From NCBI GenBank assembly GCA_903644075.1, contig CAHJXH010000002.1, positions 1 through 57,366 on the forward strand: DNA of 57,366 bases. Reading direction: 5' to 3'. The translations under genes and the position numbers were made by a program. Below, piece after piece: positions 52,301-57,366 of the stretch (the stretch's first letter is position 1; every line of letters starts with the position of its first letter). The DNA comes from Sphingobacteriaceae bacterium (GTDB lineage: Bacteria; Bacteroidota; Bacteroidia; Sphingobacteriales; Sphingobacteriaceae). The notes beneath the pieces were generated by a model, which was not told the origin of the DNA, searched no databases, and saw only the letters and a list, made by a program, of their open reading frames with translations.

Positions 52301-53842
52301 CTACTGTTTCTTAAACTCGTAAGGCGTTCGCTCAATAAAGTCGGCTACTTTAACTTGCAGGCCTGTTACCCGGTTGCGATCTACCGTAAAAGGGAAAACC
52401 GCTTTGCCAAATTCGGGATCGGAGAAGGTGGCGAAGAAGCGGTTGCCGCCCAGTGACTGTAGTTTGGCGTACATGCGTTGATGATGTTCGAAACGTACTT
52501 CCAGGTCATTGTTTTCGCCTTTGGTAATGGTGAGGTTGCCGTAAAGCTCGTTGGTATATTTGCCGGTGTAATCGTTAAGGGATAATGCCGGTTTTAAGTT
52601 AAGGGCAACCGTATCGCGCAGTTTTTGGTTGGTTTGCAAGTCGGCGTTGTAACGTAATTTAGATCCTTCGAGATACTTATCGCTGTAATCCTGGAAAGGG
52701 CGTTTAAAATAGGCATCCAGTATTTCCCAGCGAAGGGCATCATATAAGCTATTCTGATCGCTGTTGGTCAGTATGATAATGCCCAGATGCTCTGATGGCA
52801 CCAGGGTAACAGATGATACATAACCGTTAACGCCGCCATCGTGCATTACTAAACGTTTGCCTGCATAATCTTGTAAAAACCAGCCGAGGCCGTATAGTTC
52901 GAAATAGCTTTCACCGGTTGGGCGTACGCCGCTGGCTACAATATCCTGTGGTTGACGGGTCGCCTCAATTGCCGCTGCCGAAAGTACTTGCCTCTGGCCT
53001 ACTTTGCCCTGATCGAGTAAAGAGAAAACCCATTTACTCATATCCTGTGCCGAAGAACTGATTGATCCTGCCGGAGCCAGGTTATCCAGTTGCGGAAAAG
53101 GGATGGCTACTAACCTGCCATCAACCAAAGTATGTGCCGATGCTTTGTTGATCGATTTCGGAAAATCGGCGCTCAGCAACAGCGAATTGCTCATCCCCAG
53201 CGGGGCGAAGATGGTTTCTTTGATATATTGTTCCCAGGTTTTGCCCGTAACACGTGGAATAATTTCGCCCGCAGTTAAAAAAGCGGCATTCGTATACCCC
53301 CATTTGGTGCGGAAAGCATAAGGCGCTTTTACCTTGCTCAGCTTCTCTATTACTTCGTTGCGGGTAAGGTTGCTGGTCCAGTAAGTAAAGTCGCCCTCAA
53401 AGGTGCTTATCCCCAAACGGTGGCAAAGCAAATCGCGAATGGTAACCTGCTCGGTGGCTAATTTGTTATCGAGTTTAAATTCGGGGATATATTTGGTTAC
53501 TTTATCGTCCAGAAATAACTTATGTTGTTCCTGTAAAGTAGCCAACGCGGTGGCGGTAAAAGCTTTAGTATTACTGCCAATCATAAAGAGGGTGTTTTGG
53601 TCAACCTTGGTGGGTACGCCAAGTTCTTTAATGCCATAACCCTTCATTAAAACAATGCGGTTGTCTTTTACAATGCAAACGGCAGCACCGGGTATGCGCC
53701 AGTTGGTGAGCGCCCGGTTAATATAATTATCTATACTATCGGGAATAAATTTACTACGGTTTATATTTTGTGCCTGGGTGGTTAGGCCGGTACACATCAA
53801 CATCAGTAAAAAGCCCGAAAAAACATTGGAGCGCTTTTTCAT
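52301..53842 (-). CDS. Serine hydrolase of the class C beta-lactamase superfamily
   Basis: The 513-aa product has a signal peptide ending TTQAQ at about residue 24. Catalytic motifs are Ser90-x-x-Lys93 in GSNTKAFT, Tyr183-x-Asn in WGYTNAAF and HDGGVNGY in place of K-T-G. This is the motif set of penicillin-binding-like esterases/peptidases rather than true AmpC. A C-terminal beta domain of about 100 residues (YTGKYTNELYGNLTITKGEN) is typical. Probably periplasmic. It is divergent from the DPP IV gene with a 63-bp gap. Confidence 0.9.
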   Translation of the reverse strand: MKKRSNVFSGFLLMLMCTGLTTQAQNINRSKFIPDSIDNYINRALTNWRIPGAAVCIVKDNRIVLMKGYGIKELGVPTKVDQNTLFMIGSNTKAFTATALATLQEQHKLFLDDKVTKYIPEFKLDNKLATEQVTIRDLLCHRLGISTFEGDFTYWTSNLTRNEVIEKLSKVKAPYAFRTKWGYTNAAFLTAGEIIPRVTGKTWEQYIKETIFAPLGMSNSLLLSADFPKSINKASAHTLVDGRLVAIPFPQLDNLAPAGSISSSAQDMSKWVFSLLDQGKVGQRQVLSAAAIEATRQPQDIVASGVRPTGESYFELYGLGWFLQDYAGKRLVMHDGGVNGYVSSVTLVPSEHLGIIILTNSDQNSLYDALRWEILDAYFKRPFQDYSDKYLEGSKLRYNADLQTNQKLRDTVALNLKPALSLNDYTGKYTNELYGNLTITKGENNDLEVRFEHHQRMYAKLQSLGGNRFFATFSDPEFGKAVFPFTVDRNRVTGLQVKVADFIERTPYEFKKQ

Positions 53843-53905
53843 AGGTCGATAAAATTAGATATTTACAAGCTACTTTGATAATTTAATAACACAACTTATA
53901 CACTT

Positions 53906-56089
53906 TTGATTCTGATGAATTTTAAAATCTATTACAAAGGCCTGTTTGCAATGCTGTTTATGCTGGTTATCAGCAACATGGCCCGGGCACAACACGATAC
54001 ACGGTGGACCAGAGACGGCTTCCATTATTACGACCTCGACGGAGGTAATATCATGATCTATGATGCCCGTGATGCTGGTAAGGCAGCCACATTGCTGAGC
54101 AAAAATAAATTGAGGATTAAAAATAATGATACGCTGAAGATCCGCAGGTTTATAGTATCTGAGGATGGGAAGAAGATCCTGATCAACAACAATACTAAAA
54201 AAGTATGGCGGCAGGATACCCGCGGCGATTACTGGTTGTATAACCTCAAGACCGGTACGCTGAAACAAATTGGTGCAGCCCGCCCGGCGGCATCGCTGAT
54301 GTTTGCCAAACTATCACCCGACGGAACCAAAGTAGCCTACGTTAGCGAGCATAATTTATTTGTAGAAGATGTTGCCACAGGCGTTGTTAAACAACTAACC
54401 ACAGATGGCGCGAAACGACTCATTAACGGTACGTTCGACTGGGCTTATGAGGAAGAGTTTGATTGCAGGGACGGCTTCCGCTGGTCGCCCGATAGCCGCA
54501 CTATTGCTTATTGGCAAATTGATGCCACGAAGATTAGAAACTATCTGATGCTAAACACTACCGATTCTGTTTACTCGCATGTGGTACCGGTTGAGTACCC
54601 GGTATCGGGCACAGATCCAAGCATGTGCCGCATTGGTGTAGTTAATATTACTACTGCTAAAACTTTGTGGATGAAAGTGCCAGGAGATGCTGTACAACAC
54701 TATATCCCCCGTATGGAATGGGCTGGTAACGCCAGCGAATTAATATTGCAGCAGTTAAACCGCCCGCAAAACGAGAGCAATATTTTTATCTGCAATACCA
54801 CAACAGGCGTTGCCCGTTTAATTTATACCGATAAAGACAAAGCCTGGGTTGATGTTAAGGATGAACCCATTGGCTGGGATTGGGTAAATAACTCGAAATC
54901 ATTTATCTGGGCAAGCGAGAAAGACGGCTGGAAACATTTGTACCAAATTGATCGTAATGGCAAAGAAACCTTACTAACCAAAGGCAATTACGATGTAGTA
55001 AGTGTAAGCCTGATAGATGAAGCAGGCGGCTATGTTTATTTCATTGCATCGCCCGAAAATCCATTGCAACGCTACCTATATCGCGTGGCTTTAAATGGCA
55101 GCACTACCACAGCCGACCGCATAACACCGCTTGACCAGCCCGGTACTCATGATTATGAAATTTCGCCGAATGGCAAACTGGCCCTGCATAATTTTTCGAA
55201 TGCTTATACCCGGCCAACGTCGGAGGTAATTAATATTCCGCAGCACCAGCACATCAGCGGAAGCATGGTTAAGATCGATCCGTCTGCCGTAAAAAATAAA
55301 CCGGAGTTCTTCAGGGTGAAAACCACCGATGGTATTGAGTTAGACGGCTGGATGATGAAGCCGACAAACTTTGATGCCACTAAAAAATACCCGGTTGTAT
55401 TTATGGTTTATGGCGAGCCAGCCTCTCAAACGGTGACTGATAGCTACGGTGTTGGGCGTAACCGTTTATACAAAGGCAGCATGGCCGACGACGGATATAT
55501 TTATATATCTGTTGATAACCGTGGCGCACCAGCCCCACGCGGCAGGGAATGGCGTAAATCAATCTATAAAAACATCGGCACACTCAACATCCGCGACCAG
55601 GCTATGGCTGCCAAGGAGATTCTGAAATGGCCTTATGTTGATAGCAGCCGTATAGCAGTTTGGGGATGGAGCGGCGGCGGTTCATCAACCCTAAACCTGC
55701 TTTTCCAATACCCCGAAATTTATAAAACAGGTATAGCCATTGCAGCCGTAGGCAACCAGCTTACTTACGATAACATTTACCAGGAACGCTATATGGGCGT
55801 ACCCACAGATGCTGCAGGCCGCGAGCCATTTATTAAAGGTTCGCCAATTACTTATGCTAAAAATTTAAGAGGCAACCTGCTGTACATTCACGGTACCGGT
55901 GACGATAATGTGCACTATGACAATGCCGAAATGCTGATTAACCAGTTAATTAAATATAACAGGCAATTTCAGATGATGGCATACCCTAACCGTACCCACG
56001 CCATTAACGAAGGCGAAGGCACTACCGAGCATTTAAAAACTTTGTATACCCAGTATTTGAAAGAACACTGCCCGCCCGGTGGCAGATAA
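53906..56089 (+). CDS. S9 family dipeptidyl peptidase IV-like, secreted
   Basis: DPP IV releases X-Pro dipeptides. The 727-aa product has a signal peptide ending ARAQ near residue 30, a beta-propeller with the Glu-Glu motif region (WAYEEEFDCRDGFRWSPD, which binds the substrate N-terminus) and an alpha/beta hydrolase domain. The catalytic Ser589 lies in GWSGGGSS, the Asp in GTGDDNVHY and the His in NRTHAINEG. Length is normal. It complements the prolyl oligopeptidase at 7246. A terminator follows. Confidence 0.95.
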   Translation: MILMNFKIYYKGLFAMLFMLVISNMARAQHDTRWTRDGFHYYDLDGGNIMIYDARDAGKAATLLSKNKLRIKNNDTLKIRRFIVSEDGKKILINNNTKKVWRQDTRGDYWLYNLKTGTLKQIGAARPAASLMFAKLSPDGTKVAYVSEHNLFVEDVATGVVKQLTTDGAKRLINGTFDWAYEEEFDCRDGFRWSPDSRTIAYWQIDATKIRNYLMLNTTDSVYSHVVPVEYPVSGTDPSMCRIGVVNITTAKTLWMKVPGDAVQHYIPRMEWAGNASELILQQLNRPQNESNIFICNTTTGVARLIYTDKDKAWVDVKDEPIGWDWVNNSKSFIWASEKDGWKHLYQIDRNGKETLLTKGNYDVVSVSLIDEAGGYVYFIASPENPLQRYLYRVALNGSTTTADRITPLDQPGTHDYEISPNGKLALHNFSNAYTRPTSEVINIPQHQHISGSMVKIDPSAVKNKPEFFRVKTTDGIELDGWMMKPTNFDATKKYPVVFMVYGEPASQTVTDSYGVGRNRLYKGSMADDGYIYISVDNRGAPAPRGREWRKSIYKNIGTLNIRDQAMAAKEILKWPYVDSSRIAVWGWSGGGSSTLNLLFQYPEIYKTGIAIAAVGNQLTYDNIYQERYMGVPTDAAGREPFIKGSPITYAKNLRGNLLYIHGTGDDNVHYDNAEMLINQLIKYNRQFQMMAYPNRTHAINEGEGTTEHLKTLYTQYLKEHCPPGGR

Positions 56090-56105
56090 TAGAATGATAA
56101 AGCTT

Positions 56106-56136
56106 AAAGCTTCCGGCAAACCGGGAGCTTTTTTTG
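56106..56136 (+). terminator. Intrinsic terminator after DPP IV
   Basis: AAGCTTCCGG pairs with CCGGGAGCTT around a CAAA loop, with a long T tract. Confidence 0.8.
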
Positions 56137-56191
56137 AATATAGTTGTTACATAATACTATTGGGGTTCGTATTGATTATAAACCACTTATT

Positions 56192-56671
56192 ATGAAACCG
56201 TTTGTATCCTTAATTTTTGCATTGATAGCCTTTGCTGTTATAACAGGCTGTAAAAAAGACTCATCAAAAAATAATAATAATGCCCCCATTGTTGGCACCT
56301 GGGAAAACAAGCAGTTTTATCCTAACATAAGTGCGCACAGCCAGACTTTTACATTTAACAATGACGGCACTTTTATAACAAGTTCTACCGTGTTAGACCC
56401 GGTTACTAACCAATTGCTCGGGTATTTTTATAAAAGCACGGGTAAATATTTATTGAATGCCGGGGAGCTTTCGTTTACCGATGTAGTTTATTACGGCATC
56501 CCAAATAATGGCTCGAGTGCTGTGCCCGAAAACCAATTGGTGGTAGGCAGCCAAACCTATAATAGCCCGTATTCGGTAGGCTTTAGCGCCAAAAAAGATT
56601 CGCTGTCGATGTTAATTCATTGCCCGCCAAATGCCAACTGTATAGGCTTGTTATGGTACAAAAAGAAATAG
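56192..56671 (+). CDS. Lipocalin-like lipoprotein, function unknown
   Basis: I start at ATG 56192 (MKPFVSLIFALIAFAVITGC), which gives a clear lipoprotein signal with Cys20; the product is 159 aa. The motif PIVGTWENKQFYPNISAH and the following FTFNNDGTFITSS are typical of lipocalin-like domains of Bacteroidota (GTW strand, then D-G-T-F hairpin). A C-terminal Cys pair (HCPPNANC) could form a disulfide. No partner gene is evident. Confidence 0.7.
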   Translation: MKPFVSLIFALIAFAVITGCKKDSSKNNNNAPIVGTWENKQFYPNISAHSQTFTFNNDGTFITSSTVLDPVTNQLLGYFYKSTGKYLLNAGELSFTDVVYYGIPNNGSSAVPENQLVVGSQTYNSPYSVGFSAKKDSLSMLIHCPPNANCIGLLWYKKK

Positions 56672-56705
56672 CGGATACGTGATAGCCGGGGTGAAAAAAC
56701 TGTAA

Positions 56706-56737
56706 TAAAAAAGCCCCAATGAATATCGGGGCTTTTT
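56706..56737. terminator. Bidirectional terminator between lipocalin-like gene and ssb
   Basis: AAAAAGCCCC pairs with GGGGCTTTTT around a short loop. Both flanks are A/T runs, so it may serve both convergent genes. Confidence 0.8.
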
Positions 56738-56758
56738 GCTTGGGTTATAATTGGTTAG

Positions 56759-57178
56759 TTAAAAGGGCAGGTCATCTTCGCCGTCGGCACTAAAACCGGC
56801 GCCAATATCGGTTGGTTTTAATTGTTTTGGGGCTTCGCCTTCAAAGTCACTTTTGCGGCCCAACATGGTAAAGTTTTCGGCTACAACTTCGGTGGTGTAT
56901 TTTTTAATCCCTTCTTTATCTTCGAAAGATCGGGTCCTTAATTTTCCTTCTATGTAAACTAATTTTCCTTTTTGCAGGTATTTTGCAGCCACGTCCGCAA
57001 GGCCGCGCCACATTACAATATTGTGCCACTCGGTTTGTTCAACTTTTTTGCCATCCTTATTGAATGTTTCTGAAGTTGCTAAGGGGAAACTCGCCACCGC
57101 AACCCCGCCCTCTAAATGGCGTATTTCGGGGTCTTTGCCTAAATGGCCGACGAGTATTACTTTATTAATTCCTGACAT
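56759..57178 (-). CDS. ssb: Single-stranded DNA-binding protein
   Basis: SSB coats ssDNA in replication, repair and recombination. The 139-aa product has the OB-fold motifs GHLGKDPEIRHLEGG, WHNIVMWRGLADVAAKYLQK and GKLVYIEGKLRTRSF, a short linker, and the acidic tip DDLPF that binds partner proteins. It starts 5 bp after the mutY stop codon on the same strand, so the two are likely cotranscribed. Confidence 0.96.
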   Translation of the reverse strand: MSGINKVILVGHLGKDPEIRHLEGGVAVASFPLATSETFNKDGKKVEQTEWHNIVMWRGLADVAAKYLQKGKLVYIEGKLRTRSFEDKEGIKKYTTEVVAENFTMLGRKSDFEGEAPKQLKPTDIGAGFSADGEDDLPF

Positions 57179-57183
57179 ATAGT

Positions 57184-57366
57184 TTAATTAGAAAAAGGGA
57201 AATTATTTTTAAATGTAAAAAATTTAGTTAAAAATATAAAAATGATTTGAGGCATCGCCAAATTTTTTAAATTTTCTACTTCTGTGTAAAACCATTCTTG
57301 TTTTAATTTAATCCCTTTGCTTTTTAAAATTATAAAATTAACCTTCAGGCGTTGGTGGGTAAGGAT
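57184..57366 (-). CDS. mutY: MutY C-terminus (A/G-specific adenine glycosylase), partial
   Basis: The reverse strand is open from the window edge to TAA 57186-57184, encoding 60 residues that begin ILTHQRLKVNFIILKSKG. The LTHQRL motif and the later KNLAMPQIIFIFL segment (compare the A-L-P-K-L-I type end of MutY) match the C-terminal NUDIX-like domain of MutY. A mutY-ssb arrangement is common in Bacteroidota. The bulk of the gene is outside the window. Confidence 0.75.
   Translation of the reverse strand: MLTHQRLKVNFIILKSKGIKLKQEWFYTEVENLKNLAMPQIIFIFLTKFFTFKNNFPFSN

Overview
The window looks like a chromosomal segment of a Sphingobacteriaceae bacterium (Mucilaginibacter/Pedobacter-like, Bacteroidota). 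The evidence is a TonB-dependent receptor with a carboxypeptidase-regulatory-like N-terminus, an anti-sigma factor of the FecR type, many secreted glycoside hydrolases with signal peptides ending in Ala-Gln, a PafA-type phosphatase, and promoters of the Bacteroidota type (TTTG, about 20 nt, TAnnTTTG). The best promoter serves an initiator tRNA-Met at the left edge. Genus assignment is inference.

Layout. 1-2.6 kb: tRNA-fMet and the ribosome-assembly GTPases era and der. 2.7-10.4 kb: a DUF3857/transglutaminase/DUF2569 membrane protein, a cyanovirin-like (CVNH) lectin-repeat protein framed by two copies of an 80-bp repeat, a prolyl oligopeptidase and a lipoprotein. 10.4-17 kb is accessory. It holds dense palindromic repeats, an AT-rich island with a nonsense-interrupted membrane/coiled-coil gene, a frameshifted tcmP and its intact three-Cys partner (DUF5131, Gp37/Gp68-like). 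A RepA-like ATPase with a palindromic operator and two iteron-like repeat arrays upstream follows. 17.5-25 kb: GH16, a Gly-rich DUF6515 protein, a CE2-like esterase, a Cys-rich copper-storage-like protein, a flavodoxin-fold reductase, a 45-aa ORF, and a GH97 alpha-glucosidase gene broken by one in-frame TAA. 25-31 kb: MOSC protein, five-PAS histidine kinase plus CheY-like regulator, then two AT-rich membrane proteins. 31-38 kb: GH20, GH3, a short FecR-like protein and GH9. 38-47 kb: acyltransferase, thiE-like, pafA, then a TPP-riboswitch-controlled operon reading leftward (TonB receptor, PnuC-type transporter, acyl-CoA-dehydrogenase-fold flavoprotein). 47-57.4 kb: aspS, FKBP, M20 peptidase, a doubly nonsense-interrupted DUF2007-like gene, a serine hydrolase, DPP IV, a lipoprotein, ssb and the 3' end of mutY.

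How the genes fit together. Secreted hydrolases (GH3, GH9, GH16, GH20, the broken GH97, CE2) suggest plant or fungal polysaccharide degradation without a local SusC/SusD pair. The riboswitch operon points to thiamine or thiamine-precursor uptake, with an unexpected flavoenzyme as third member. ThiE-like and thiamine-pyrophosphokinase-like genes sit elsewhere in the window.

Two features stand out. First, intergenic space is crowded with at least ten families of small palindromic or inverted repeats, several with MITE architecture. Second, at least four genes carry simple disabling lesions (three with in-frame stops, one with a frameshift), which may mean pseudogenisation or consensus errors. 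The most unusual candidates for follow-up are the TcmP/three-Cys island, the CVNH protein, the flavoenzyme in the TPP operon, and the ATPase with iteron-like DNA. No similarity search was run; all family names are recognition from motifs.
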